DNA from: an uncultured Eggerthella sp.
GTDB lineage: Bacteria; Actinomycetota; Coriobacteriia; Coriobacteriales; Eggerthellaceae
Length of the DNA stretch: 12,055 nucleotides
Reading direction: 5' to 3'
Assembly: GCA_900544455.1 (NCBI GenBank)
Contig: UQVJ01000054.1
Location: 1 to 12,055 of the forward strand
The notes under the pieces are model-generated. The model was not told where the DNA came from. It saw only the letters and a list, made by a program, of their open reading frames with translations, and ran no database searches. This document shows, piece by piece, positions 1 to 8,291 of this stretch; the stretch's first letter is position 1; every line of letters starts with the position of its first letter. Position numbers and translations under genes: made by a program.

Positions 1-2524
1 GGTCGGTTTTCGAAAAAACTCGCAGCTGTTCCACCACATCGCAAATCGTATTGTTTTCAGCGGGACATTCGATAATTGGCAATTGCCCAATTTGCCCAAC
101 CTCGAAATTAAGCGTCGGTGACATCAAGTTGAGGTCAATTTCAGCAATTGAAGAATTACAAAAACCTTGTAGGTACCGGAGTTCGGTAGGTTCGGCAAAC
201 ATGCAAGCACCGGCAACCTCGAACAACATTCCTGCTGGAGCGAATCTAAAAGAAGCGAGGCTTGATGATATCTTTGACCAGGAAACCGCAGGCTTAAAGT
301 AATCGTTTTGATTCTTGACTACAAAGTCAGGAGTTGAAAGATACGTGTATTTAGACAGGATAGCGTCCTTCATCTCACGCCCGTCATCAAACCAATTAAC
401 AACCTCATCGTATTCACCCCACCATTTGCGGTAAGAGCCCCCTCTAATAATGGGAAACCAACGCTTGCCGGATTGTTTAGCCGATGCCCTATCGGAGCAA
501 TTCCTTGCGGTATGACCGGGTACAACCTCCCACCATTTACGAAGGAAACGATTATTATCACTCGTAGCAAGACCCTGTCTGGGCGCCGCAATGGAGTCAA
601 GGCGCTGCCCTTCAATAAAAGAGCGAATCAAGTCGTCACTGGCCCAGTAAGCTATGGGGGTGCCGGGGATTTGGGTGAAGGTTTTGGCGTTGCGGCGGTA
701 GAAGTAACCGCAGTTGGGGTTGGCTATGGCTTCTTTTGTCTTTCCTTCTTGCAGCGACCAATGGTCATAATCGTTCAGGCGAATATAGGAGCCCGAGAAA
801 TCATCCGAAGTCGAATTGCGCAGAACAAAGGTGCAAACCTGTGCGGCAATTCCATGGAACCCATGAACGGAAAGCTGCACCAGCGACTCGATAGATAGGT
901 CGTTAACGATGTGGTTTCGCAGCTTCTCAAACGAGGAAAGGAACATCCAGCTGTTCGATGTGGTTATACCAGCGAGACCCGATTCCTCGCACATAAGCAT
1001 GATTCGTTCAATAAAGCACGTGCATAAATCGCTCTTCACGTCGGGATAGTGCTTCTTTATCCATTTGCTCATGAAGGGGCTGAAGCTGCTGCTGCCCATG
1101 TAGGGCGGGTTAGCCACTACGCAGGTGAACTTCCTGGCCAAGGTTTCGCATGTCTTCTGGGCAACCTCCAACTTTTCGGAAAGTTTATTGCCGAACAAGC
1201 TGGCTTGGCCTTCCCCACCGGCAAAGCGCTTCGCATCTGCATCCAATGCAGAAAGCTCAGCTTCCGTGGGGTTCAACAGGCTGCCAACTTCGTCCAAGTG
1301 CGCCAATGCGTCAACCAGCTGGGGCTGCCCGAGCAGCGCAGCGCCTTCGGGCAGCTCACCTTCGTCGAACCTTGTGGGCGCAATAACGTTGATATCCGCC
1401 TGAACATCGCGTTTGAAGAAGCGGCGATCGTGCTGGCGAGCGCACATGGCCAATGCCAAGCTGGCAATCTGCGCGGCTCGCGGGTCAATCTCCATACCGG
1501 TAAGGTTGTTTTCCAAAATCAGCTGCGGAATGTCGCGTTCGCGGTAGCCGCGCGATACGTACATTTGGAACATCAGCTCAAACGCATACACCAGGATATG
1601 GCCACTACCGCAGGCAGGGTCGCATAGGGTAATTTCCTCGGGGCCGTTTATATGAATGAAATCCTCGTGCTCGGAATCGGGCTGAATGTAGTACTCCCAG
1701 TTTTCCGCCAGGTTGCTTTCGGGGAAGTTCAGCATCCACAAGCAACCCAGGGAGTTTTCCACCATATAGCGCACAATCCACTCGGGCGTGAACAGCTGCG
1801 TGGCAGGCGCAATGTCGCGCGCGGTGGCCTTGCGCTTCGACTTGAAGAACTCATCTTTCACTTCGGAGTTATAGAACTGGTACATCCAGCCCAAAATCTC
1901 TACCTTGCTCCAGCCAATGCCGCTATCCTCTTCGCCACCCCAAGGAAGCTGCACCACCAGCTGGCCCACCACACTTTCCTTGCGTAGTAGGCCGCTGGGC
2001 AGCAGCAATTCCAAGGCAGAGCCCACCGGTTCGAACACCGTGGGCAGGTACTGCGCCAATTCGCTGCACTGGGCCAGCAGCAAGTAACGGAACAGCGGTT
2101 CGTCTTCACCCGCCTGCACCAGAGGCACAATCTCTTCTTGCCTTGCACAGGGAAGGTCGATATCAAGCGCTTCTTTTACGATTTCCGGCTCGAAAGCATT
2201 CGCATCGTTTGCGGAGCAGAACACGCGTATGCCGCTGGGCAGGTAGTCGTGCAGCTCCATGAAACGGATGGCTATTATGCGGTTGAACCAGGTGTAGGCC
2301 GCTTTGTCGCGCAAAGCAGCGTGGCCCATGCGCACTTGCATTTCCAGCAGCTGGGCACGTTGCTTCTGCTCCTGAGTGGAAAGCGCTACGCCGCCCACGG
2401 TTTGGGCATCGGCGGGTTCGGCTCCTTCTTCCACAATGCCGTAGCGCTGCATGCGGTTTTCCACTTCGTTCAGCAACTCGGCGCGTGCCCAAATGCAGTA
2501 GTTTTTGATTGCGGTATCGTTCAT
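1..2524 (-). CDS. pglX: BREX adenine-specific DNA methyltransferase PglX (BrxX), C-terminus cut by window edge
   Basis: PglX is the site-specific N6-adenine methyltransferase of BREX; it marks host DNA and is also needed for phage exclusion. The frame reads without a stop from ATG 2524 to the left edge, 841 codons; family members are about 1,200 residues, so roughly the last 350 are outside. The N-terminus has the typical PglX stretch with AAYTWFNRIIAIRFMELHDY (about residues 75-95). The SAM-binding motif DPACGSGHIL starts at residue 302 and the catalytic NPPY motif is at 472-475, as in gamma-type amino-methyltransferases. The visible C-terminal part should include the start of target recognition. 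The start codon lies 12 nt after the brxC stop and is preceded by AAAGGCAAGG, an adequate ribosome site. The gene is last of the four visible BREX genes and shares their transcript. Family assignment is firm; the recognised DNA site cannot be read from the sequence. Confidence 0.95.
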   Translation of the reverse strand, partial: MNDTAIKNYCIWARAELLNEVENRMQRYGIVEEGAEPADAQTVGGVALSTQEQKQRAQLLEMQVRMGHAALRDKAAYTWFNRIIAIRFMELHDYLPSGIRVFCSANDANAFEPEIVKEALDIDLPCARQEEIVPLVQAGEDEPLFRYLLLAQCSELAQYLPTVFEPVGSALELLLPSGLLRKESVVGQLVVQLPWGGEEDSGIGWSKVEILGWMYQFYNSEVKDEFFKSKRKATARDIAPATQLFTPEWIVRYMVENSLGCLWMLNFPESNLAENWEYYIQPDSEHEDFIHINGPEEITLCDPACGSGHILVYAFELMFQMYVSRGYRERDIPQLILENNLTGMEIDPRAAQIASLALAMCARQHDRRFFKRDVQADINVIAPTRFDEGELPEGAALLGQPQLVDALAHLDEVGSLLNPTEAELSALDADAKRFAGGEGQASLFGNKLSEKLEVAQKTCETLARKFTCVVANPPYMGSSSFSPFMSKWIKKHYPDVKSDLCTCFIERIMLMCEESGLAGITTSNSWMFLSSFEKLRNHIVNDLSIESLVQLSVHGFHGIAAQVCTFVLRNSTSDDFSGSYIRLNDYDHWSLQEGKTKEAIANPNCGYFYRRNAKTFTQIPGTPIAYWASDDLIRSFIEGQRLDSIAAPRQGLATSDNNRFLRKWWEVVPGHTARNCSDRASAKQSGKRWFPIIRGGSYRKWWGEYDEVVNWFDDGREMKDAILSKYTYLSTPDFVVKNQNDYFKPAVSWSKISSSLASFRFAPAGMLFEVAGACMFAEPTELRYLQGFCNSSIAEIDLNLMSPTLNFEVGQIGQLPIIECPAENNTICDVVEQLRVFSKTD

Positions 2525-2536
2525 GACCTTGCCTTT

Positions 2537-5500
2537 CTAGCCCAAACGAATGGAATCAACGCCGGCAAGCTCGACTAGAAGCTTTTCGCGAACTTCAGCC
2601 AGGTACGCGTCCACATCCGCCTCGCTGGAAAGCACCTTGCGGGCGCACACATCGGTGCGCTTGACGGCCTTCACTTTTGGTTCTGGCTTGGGCGCGGGAG
2701 CGTGTGTTTGATGAACATAGGTTACCGTTTCGCCGCTTTCGGTAGTTGCTTTCACGACAACCTCGCGTGCCTTCTGCACGCGAGCAGCTTCAACGACCTT
2801 GTCCACGGCAGCGTAGGACTGATCGCACCAGGTTTCGAAACGCGCCTTCAACGAGTCCAGCACCGACGCGGTTTCCGCTGCGTGTATCTGGGTTTCAAGC
2901 GAATCGCAGGTACGGCCCGCATCGGCAACGGCGCGCTTTGCCATTTCAACGAATTCGCCCTGCTGGGAAGCATATGCGGCAAGCTCTTCCCTACCTGTAC
3001 GCACCACATCAAGCAATTCATTGCGTTTGGCTTTCACCAGCGTCAAGTGAGCTTCTTCGAATTGCTTACGCAAACCGGGCAGCTCACTGATGCGGCGGTA
3101 GGGCTCTTCAAGAGTGAGGATTTCCCTGGTTTTGGCTATGGCGTCCTGCGCGCTTTCGCTGCTGCTCAGATAAAAGCCGTCCTGCTGAGCAACACCAAGC
3201 ATCTTCACCGCATCGTCGAACAAACGCTGCTGGCGGCTGAAAAACTCATCCACCGCTTCGATGTCTTCTGCGTAATCAAGCAGATCGTCCCCCGCTTCAC
3301 CGAATGCCTTCAGCAGGGCGGTAGACTGCGAGCACTGCGCAAGCACGGCGTTAATAGCGGAAACTCCCTTTTCGATAACGGAAGAACCAGGATACGGGTA
3401 CTCACGAATGCCCACATACTTTTCGCGGTTCAGGGCTCCGCAGTGATCTTTTGCCTTTTCAAGCTCGGCAACAATACGCTGCACCAAAGCATCTTCATCG
3501 TTGGCGGGAATACGCTCGCCGCAGAAATCGCCAATGATGTCCGCAGCCTGCTTCAGCAGCCTGTCCGATGCGCGTACGCGCTGTTCAAGCGTTACCTGTT
3601 CGGCGGCTTTCGGGCTGGTTAACAGCTCGTAGGCACGCGGATTGGTTGCGGCAATACGCTGGCCTGCATAGCTCAGCGTTGCCTTTTGCGCGGCAACAAG
3701 CTGCGCAGCCACCAGCAGCGTGTCTACATTTCGCCAGCCGTAAGGGCTTGCGTCGTACTTTCGCAGCAATTCGCCCAGGGTTGTTTTCTGATGCAGCCTT
3801 GTTTGCGTGCCCAAAAACATATTTAGGTCATCAACCGCCTGTTGGTTAGCGCCACCCGTTCCCTCAAGCGCATCTTGCGCGGCACCCATAAGGGCACGGC
3901 GCACATCTTCGTTCGAAGCAGCAGGTGCGGTAATGTAGTCTGCCTTGGTGAAGATGGCGCTCGCCAGCTTTTCCAGCACCTGGTCGAACACCTGCTTGGC
4001 GTTGGTGGCGCGCACCGTTTCCATATGCCCATTGATAGCGCAACGGGCATGTACCACGGCATCTTCTAGAAGCACCTTGGCTTCCTTCTTATTCGAAGCC
4101 GACTCTTCCTTCTTCGCCTTGATAATCTGCTGCGTGCTTGTGGGCAGCTGCGCCATGGCATGGGTACGTGCGTACTTGTCGATGCGCACGGCATTCAGCA
4201 GCACCTCGTAGTAGTCGGCTTCATCGGAAAGAACCACCACTGCCTCGCGGTTGGAGCGCAGCTCGATTTCGCCATCGGAAGCATCGGCAAGTTCGCCCGC
4301 CAACGTAACCACCGAAAGCTTCATGCCGTTCTGCGAGGCACCGTGGATAGACCCATCTACGTAACGGTCGATGGGGAAATTGTTCGCGCCGCAGGTTAGC
4401 TTGCGGAAGCTGTAGATGTCGTCGAACAGGATTTGGCTAATGAGCGCCACCACCTCAGCGGGCTCAACCTTCACGTTCCTAATTTCGCGCGTGATATCCT
4501 GCTCTTCGTCGGTAAGGAAGTTGTATTTGGTGCCCTGGCGCGCCACATAGCCTTCGCGCACCAAACGCTCCAGCGATGCCTTCACCTCTTCGCGCATCTG
4601 CACCATATCGGCGTTCATGTCCTGCACCATAAGGATGGCAATGTTGTTCAGACTTGCTTCCATATAGGTTACATAGCGGATAAGGTACAGCAGCTTCAAC
4701 ACGCGGACGTCTTCGGGCTGCAGGTTCCGGTTGGCTTCAGCGGCGCGTTCGGCGCGGTCGATTACGCGGATGATGCCATGCTCTAGGTCCTTCGAGATGG
4801 TGTCGAAGAAGCGCCAGAACGGCACCAGTGCGGAAAGCTCTTCGTTTTGCACCGCTTGCGCCGATTCCTGGAAGGCGGAGAGCATGGAGCGCTCGCCGGT
4901 AGACATATGCTGCGCCTTCACGCCGCGCTTACGGATTTCTTCCATTACGTCGGGAAGCAGCTTGAACTGATACTCCGCAAACGGGTAAGCGTCTACAAAG
5001 TCCGCTTCGCTGGCGTAACCGAACAGGTCGCCACGGGAGCCTTCGAACGTAAACAAGTTGCGCAGAACAGCGCTTTGATCTGCGTATTCCGCTTTAAGGA
5101 CGCTTTCAGCAGGCGCAGTTTTGTCCAGCACGCGGCGCTTGATAACCTCATCAACACTGCTGCTAGAAAGCGAAAGGCGCGTGTTAAAGCGGCCCTGAAT
5201 TTTCGAGAAGTCGTCGCCAACAATCATGGCAACTTCATCAATTGCTTCCTGGCTGGTAACCATTACCCACACGCGACCTTTGCAGCGCGTACCCAGCTCT
5301 TCCACCAGAGTTTGCAGACTCAGCATCAGGTTGGTGTCGCTGCCGATGAACTGGCCCACTTCATCCACCATGAACAATAGGCGGAACTGGCCACCGTTTT
5401 CCGCAGCACGCGCCTCGGCGTATTCGCCCACCTGCTGGGCAAAGCGGTCTGCCGCGATAACATCGTCTTCGCTACCGTCGAACCAATGTTGGGCAGCGCT

Positions 5501-6163
5501 TTCACTCATGCCCAACACTTCCTGCAGCACTTGCACGATGTCGTCTTCGAAATAGGAGTAGCTTTCGCGTGTTTCAAGCCAGGGCTCGCCGTTTACGCGT
5601 TCGAACGCTTCACGGAACTGCTGGGTTTTGCCTTGGCTATCGATGAACTGCTCCAGCTTGGCGAGTTTCAAATCCTCGCCGAAAAAGCCCAGGTTTTCAT
5701 AGAACACGCGCTCGAAGGAACGCAGCAGAGCAGTTTTGGCGGTGTCGCCCGTTTTCCACTGACCGCCCTTGCTGTCGATGTTGAACAAAATGGCTTCGGT
5801 GGGCACTTCAGCACAGCGGCGCATCTTGCTGTACACCAAGCCGTCATGCAGTTTGCCGTCGAAGTAGTCAATAGCGCACTTGCCGACCACTTCTTCATTT
5901 GCCAGCAGGTAGGAAAGCATCTTCAAGAAGTGCGATTTACCAGAGCCAAAGAAGCCGGAAATCCATACGCCAATCTTGTCGGTGGGCAAATCAAGCGCTT
6001 CCTCGTAGTTTTCAAAGAACAAAGCAAAATGGCCCTGCAATTCGCGCGTTACCACGTATTCCGAAAGCTCCTGCTGAATGGAGGCTTCATCGTTTTGGGA
6101 GACTTTGATTACGCCGTTGATGGAGCGGTTGATGTCTTTAGCGAACAGGTCTTTAATGATCAT
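2537..6163 (-). CDS. brxC: BREX P-loop ATPase BrxC
   Basis: BrxC (PglY-like) is the large P-loop NTPase of BREX, required in studied systems for both methylation and defence, acting with PglX, PglZ and BrxB on DNA. The 1,208-residue protein is in the family's usual size range. A Walker A motif, GFFGSGKSHFLKML, lies at residues 70-83. A Walker B segment, RLLFMVDEVGQFI, with D267 and E268, lies at 261-273, followed by a sensor-like strand VWVMVTSQE near 298. The C-terminal third is rich in predicted helix with many Glu, Lys and Ala. Its ATG overlaps the brxB stop in ATGA (6163-6160), and AAGGAG sits 5 nt upstream, so translation is probably coupled. No truncation or missing motif is seen. Confidence 0.95.
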   Translation of the reverse strand: MIIKDLFAKDINRSINGVIKVSQNDEASIQQELSEYVVTRELQGHFALFFENYEEALDLPTDKIGVWISGFFGSGKSHFLKMLSYLLANEEVVGKCAIDYFDGKLHDGLVYSKMRRCAEVPTEAILFNIDSKGGQWKTGDTAKTALLRSFERVFYENLGFFGEDLKLAKLEQFIDSQGKTQQFREAFERVNGEPWLETRESYSYFEDDIVQVLQEVLGMSESAAQHWFDGSEDDVIAADRFAQQVGEYAEARAAENGGQFRLLFMVDEVGQFIGSDTNLMLSLQTLVEELGTRCKGRVWVMVTSQEAIDEVAMIVGDDFSKIQGRFNTRLSLSSSSVDEVIKRRVLDKTAPAESVLKAEYADQSAVLRNLFTFEGSRGDLFGYASEADFVDAYPFAEYQFKLLPDVMEEIRKRGVKAQHMSTGERSMLSAFQESAQAVQNEELSALVPFWRFFDTISKDLEHGIIRVIDRAERAAEANRNLQPEDVRVLKLLYLIRYVTYMEASLNNIAILMVQDMNADMVQMREEVKASLERLVREGYVARQGTKYNFLTDEEQDITREIRNVKVEPAEVVALISQILFDDIYSFRKLTCGANNFPIDRYVDGSIHGASQNGMKLSVVTLAGELADASDGEIELRSNREAVVVLSDEADYYEVLLNAVRIDKYARTHAMAQLPTSTQQIIKAKKEESASNKKEAKVLLEDAVVHARCAINGHMETVRATNAKQVFDQVLEKLASAIFTKADYITAPAASNEDVRRALMGAAQDALEGTGGANQQAVDDLNMFLGTQTRLHQKTTLGELLRKYDASPYGWRNVDTLLVAAQLVAAQKATLSYAGQRIAATNPRAYELLTSPKAAEQVTLEQRVRASDRLLKQAADIIGDFCGERIPANDEDALVQRIVAELEKAKDHCGALNREKYVGIREYPYPGSSVIEKGVSAINAVLAQCSQSTALLKAFGEAGDDLLDYAEDIEAVDEFFSRQQRLFDDAVKMLGVAQQDGFYLSSSESAQDAIAKTREILTLEEPYRRISELPGLRKQFEEAHLTLVKAKRNELLDVVRTGREELAAYASQQGEFVEMAKRAVADAGRTCDSLETQIHAAETASVLDSLKARFETWCDQSYAAVDKVVEAARVQKAREVVVKATTESGETVTYVHQTHAPAPKPEPKVKAVKRTDVCARKVLSSEADVDAYLAEVREKLLVELAGVDSIRLG

Positions 6164-6813
6164 GATTGCTCCTTTGAAAGGTCGAACGCGCGGTAATAGT
6201 TGTCGGATTTTAAGGCACTGAACAGGTGAAACTCTTTGCCGTTAAACGTGCCAGGGTAGGCAACCACCACGGGGATTTGGGCAAAATCGGCCTGCATGTT
6301 ATTCAGCAGATCGTGTGCTCGGCAGAGCGGGTACGCCTCCCCGACACCCGTGATAACGATCACGTCGCGATATTCATGGGGCTGGGTAAGCTCAAGGAGT
6401 TTTTTCACAAATGCTTCAGGCGAAGCGATTTTCTGCAACTGCTTCAGCTGCTTTGCAGTGCCGGTTTTAAGCTCTTGCTTGGGCACTGCTTTCAGGATTC
6501 GCTTTTCTTCCAGAATCTGAAGGAACACGTCGTAGAGGTTCACGGTTTTTACCGTGCACGGGAGTTTTCCCGTCTGCGATTCTTCCGTAATACGACTGAA
6601 GAACGTGCGCACTTGAAGCTCCAGCGAGGGGTCGTAGCAAAACGTGAAGAAACCCACTTCATTGCCGATACCTTTATTGGAAAGAAAGTCTTCTTCGGTT
6701 AGGCGCCGACGCAACAACTTGCAACGACTGTCGAAATCGCGTTGAGCGCGAGCAGTACGGGAATGCTGCGCAACGATGTTTTGCGCAGCATTGTTTTGCT
6801 TCGAGGAGGGCAC
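6160..6813 (-). CDS. brxB: BREX protein BrxB (DUF1788)
   Basis: BrxB is a small conserved BREX core protein (DUF1788 family) without a known catalytic site; in studied type 1 systems it is needed for methylation and defence and is thought to contact other BREX subunits. The 217-residue product shows the family pattern: NEVGFFTFCYDPSLELQVR near residue 50, VNLYDVFLQILEEK near 90, the signature IASPEAFVKKLLEL, VIVITGVGEAYPLCRAHDLLNNMQ, and the C-terminal SDNYYRAFDL. The start is a GTG placed directly after the brxA TAA stop (6816-6814), with a weak GGGGTG upstream, so efficient initiation probably depends on ribosomes finishing brxA. No nearby in-frame ATG offers a better start. The 3' end overlaps brxC by 4 nt. 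Confidence 0.93.
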   Translation of the reverse strand: MPSSKQNNAAQNIVAQHSRTARAQRDFDSRCKLLRRRLTEEDFLSNKGIGNEVGFFTFCYDPSLELQVRTFFSRITEESQTGKLPCTVKTVNLYDVFLQILEEKRILKAVPKQELKTGTAKQLKQLQKIASPEAFVKKLLELTQPHEYRDVIVITGVGEAYPLCRAHDLLNNMQADFAQIPVVVAYPGTFNGKEFHLFSALKSDNYYRAFDLSKEQS

Positions 6814-7476
6814 TTAGCACACCCCACTTTCGCCGAATGCGGGTAGTAGACGCACATCGCCATTAGCGATGATGCACTCTTTTACTTCTTCGCTTAAGAG
6901 TGGGCATTGGAGCTTTGTTGAAGTGCGTTTTTCCAGGTAACCCGCCTGCACCAAACAATTGGTGAGCGTGCTTTTGATGCGCTTTTCGGTGGCTTCCGTC
7001 CAAGCGGCAGCTTTCGCGTCTTCAACCTGAAGGCGCGTGAAGAATGCATTAATGTCTTGACGAGTAAGCTCGGCTTCGCCTTGCTGCAAGCGCTCGGCAA
7101 CCACTTCCGTCATGAACTTGCCCACCAGCGGATACGTCAGCATAAGCGCATACATATTCACCTGTGACGCCTGTTCGGACAGACCGCTTGCAACGAGACA
7201 AGTGAGCTTTTCGGCAACGCCAGGAACACCAGCCTCGAGAGCATCGAGCCGACACAGGCACGTACGCGCGATACGGCGAAGGTTAGTGGCACTGGGATAT
7301 TGAAACAGATTCTCTTCTACCGCGCGGACCATTATCTCCGCGTCGGTTAAACCCTGCAGCCGCAGGGCGGCGACTATGCGTATTTCACGAAGGAGGAACT
7401 GCTCTCGAGTTAAGCTGCCCCCCCCCGAGTTTTTCTGGCTTTTACCATGTACAACTCCTGGGAGGTTCCGCCGCAT
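6814..7476 (-). CDS. brxA: BREX protein BrxA (DUF1819), start uncertain, poly-G tract at 5' end
   Basis: BrxA (DUF1819) is a small helical DNA-binding BREX core protein and normally the first gene of type 1 operons, as here. The family pattern starts at SLTREQFLLREIRIVAALRLQGLTDAEI and continues through EENLFQYPSATNLRRIARTCLCRLDAL; the product is 220 residues if translation begins at ATG 7476. That ATG has no purine-rich ribosome site. A better start, ATG 7448-7446 with AGGAG 6 nt upstream, lies inside the gene but in another frame and stops after 12 codons (TAA 7412-7410). Between this ATG and the conserved domain is a run of nine G (7426-7418). Ten (or seven) G would join the strong start to BrxA and give an N-terminus of natural length. 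So this copy may be a low-expression or OFF phase, or the run may be miscounted. Confidence 0.9.
   Translation of the reverse strand: MRRNLPGVVHGKSQKNSGGGSLTREQFLLREIRIVAALRLQGLTDAEIMVRAVEENLFQYPSATNLRRIARTCLCRLDALEAGVPGVAEKLTCLVASGLSEQASQVNMYALMLTYPLVGKFMTEVVAERLQQGEAELTRQDINAFFTRLQVEDAKAAAWTEATEKRIKSTLTNCLVQAGYLEKRTSTKLQCPLLSEEVKECIIANGDVRLLPAFGESGVC
7418..7426 (-). repeat. Homopolymer of nine G in the 5' end of brxA
   Basis: Nine consecutive C on the plus strand, read as GGGGGGGGG in the brxA transcript. It is the only C/G homopolymer of this length I noticed in the window. It lies between two competing start codons and the first conserved BrxA residues, so a gain or loss of one G changes which start is in frame. 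Slipped-strand mispairing at such tracts is a known phase-variation mechanism, and the Streptomyces Pgl system varies through a poly-G tract in pglX. Confidence 0.85.
7446..7459 (-). promoter_or_regulatory. Strong ribosome binding site and ATG, out of frame with brxA at G9
   Basis: AGGAG at 7459-7455, spacer TTGTAC, ATG at 7448-7446. This is the best-formed initiation site at the head of the BREX operon. In the sequence as given it opens only a 12-codon frame, MVKARKTRGGAA, ending in TAA at 7412-7410. With one extra G in the following tract it would read MVKARKTRGGGSLTREQ and run into BrxA. Confidence 0.7.
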
Positions 7477-7501
7477 AATGGGCGGTTACGTGCTTTAGCT
7501 A

Positions 7502-7530
7502 ACTATATTAGCGCAGCACACGTGCCGAAT
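7502..7530 (-). promoter_or_regulatory. Candidate promoter for the BREX operon
   Basis: On the minus strand a -10-like TATAGT (7507-7502) follows a weak -35-like TTCGGC with a 16-nt spacer, about 45 nt upstream of the strong ribosome site of brxA. The rest of 7477-7634 holds a short hairpin (AACGG-N4-CCGTT near 7543-7556) and a tandem ACGTGAA repeat beside the element's left end, but no gene. The promoter match is weak, and the original promoter could instead lie on the far side of the inserted element. Confidence 0.3.
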
Positions 7531-7634
7531 TTTGAGAAAGAGCTAACGGGTTTCCGTTTGGAAGAAACAGTGCCTTTCCGCTTTTTGTCGCCGAGTGAGG
7601 CTTACCATATCAGCTTTTCACGTTTCACGTGTCC

Positions 7635-7642
7635 ATTGCGCA
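7635..7642 (+). repeat. Target-site duplication, left copy (ATTGCGCA)
   Basis: Eight bases, ATTGCGCA, directly abutting the left inverted repeat and repeated exactly at 9473-9480 next to the right one. An 8-bp duplication is what IS1595-family elements produce. Confidence 0.93.
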
Positions 7643-7666
7643 CGTTGTGTTAGACCGCTTTGGATA
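7643..7666 (+). repeat. Left terminal inverted repeat of the IS1595-family element
   Basis: 24 bp starting CGTTGTGTTAGACC and ending CTTTGGATA. It is the reverse complement of 9449-9472 except at 7657 (G, where the right copy reads A). The match stops at both sides of these coordinates. Confidence 0.93.
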
Positions 7667-7679
7667 CTGGGACTTTTCC

Positions 7680-7685
7680 TATAAT
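7680..7685 (+). promoter_or_regulatory. -10 box of the lnu-type gene
   Basis: A perfect TATAAT, 41 nt upstream of the lnu start. The matching -35 region at 16-18 nt upstream falls on CTTTGG at the inner edge of the left inverted repeat and is weak, so the promoter is largely carried by the element itself. Confidence 0.55.
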
Positions 7686-7725
7686 CTTTCTTGCTTAGAT
7701 AGCAGGCGAAAGCGAAGGAGCTCCT

Positions 7726-8220
7726 ATGGTCACCAAGGATGATGCGTGTTGGATAATCGGCCTTTCCGCAGGTGCGGGCATTGGCGTATACCTTGATGGC
7801 GGCTGGGGCGTCGATGCGCTTGTCGGGCGTGAGACCAGGGCTCATAACGACATCGACCTGTTCGTTCAGCGCGGGGATTACCAAAGGTTCGTGGATCTAA
7901 TTGCTGATGAGGGGTTTTCCGAGGTGGCTGCATCTTTCACCACCGAAGATCACACGGTGTGGCAAGACGAGGCGGGGCGCATCGTCGACCTGCATTGCTT
8001 CGATTTCGCCGAGAATGGCGATATTCTGTATCAGGGAGATCGTTTTCCCGGGGAGGTCTTTTCGGGGAGGGGGCGCATCGGCGAGGTGGAGGTGTCGTGC
8101 ATCGACCCCGAAAGCCAGCTGTTGTTTCACTTGGGCTATCAGCATGACGAGCACGACGCCCACGATGTCATGCTCCTATGCCGTGAGTACGGTTTCGACG
8201 TTCCCGAAGAATATCGCTAG
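7726..8220 (+). CDS. lnu: Lnu(C)-like lincosamide nucleotidyltransferase
   Basis: Members of this family transfer an AMP group from ATP to lincosamides such as lincomycin, inactivating them in the cytoplasm. The 164-residue protein has the length of Lnu(C) and is close to Lnu(A). It shows the nucleotidyltransferase core YLDGGWGVDAL (22-32) followed by HNDIDLF (40-46), with metal-binding Asp 42 and 44, then IVDLH (86-90) with a third likely Asp at 88. The family's SQLLFHLGY and DVMLLCREYG segments are in the C-terminal part. ATG 7726 is preceded by AAGGAG with 5 nt spacing. It is a passenger between the inverted repeats of an IS1595-family element and is convergent with the transposase. The nucleotidyltransferase family is clear; the exact substrate (lincosamide rather than another drug) is inferred from similarity. 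Confidence 0.85.
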   Translation: MVTKDDACWIIGLSAGAGIGVYLDGGWGVDALVGRETRAHNDIDLFVQRGDYQRFVDLIADEGFSEVAASFTTEDHTVWQDEAGRIVDLHCFDFAENGDILYQGDRFPGEVFSGRGRIGEVEVSCIDPESQLLFHLGYQHDEHDAHDVMLLCREYGFDVPEEYR

Positions 8221-8291
8221 CTGTTGCTATTTGCATCGGGGCACGACTTCAGCGCTTGCCGCAGATGCGCTGCGCCAGACCGCCCTGGACA

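Noticed and set aside
473..1987. Plus-strand frames opposite pglX (141, 192 and 111 codons)
   Set aside because: The minus frame is open without interruption from 2524 to the edge and carries DPACGSG and NPPY; the plus frames look like shadows.
2702..6196. Plus-strand open frames (up to 306 codons) opposite brxC and brxB
   Set aside because: They lie antisense to genes with clear family motifs, have no recognisable domains or ribosome sites, and follow from the codon bias of the real frames.
7410..7448. Programmed ribosomal frameshift at the G9 run instead of phase variation
   Set aside because: No stimulatory hairpin or internal Shine-Dalgarno is evident at the run; tract-length change is the simpler reading, though I cannot exclude slippage during translation or transcription.
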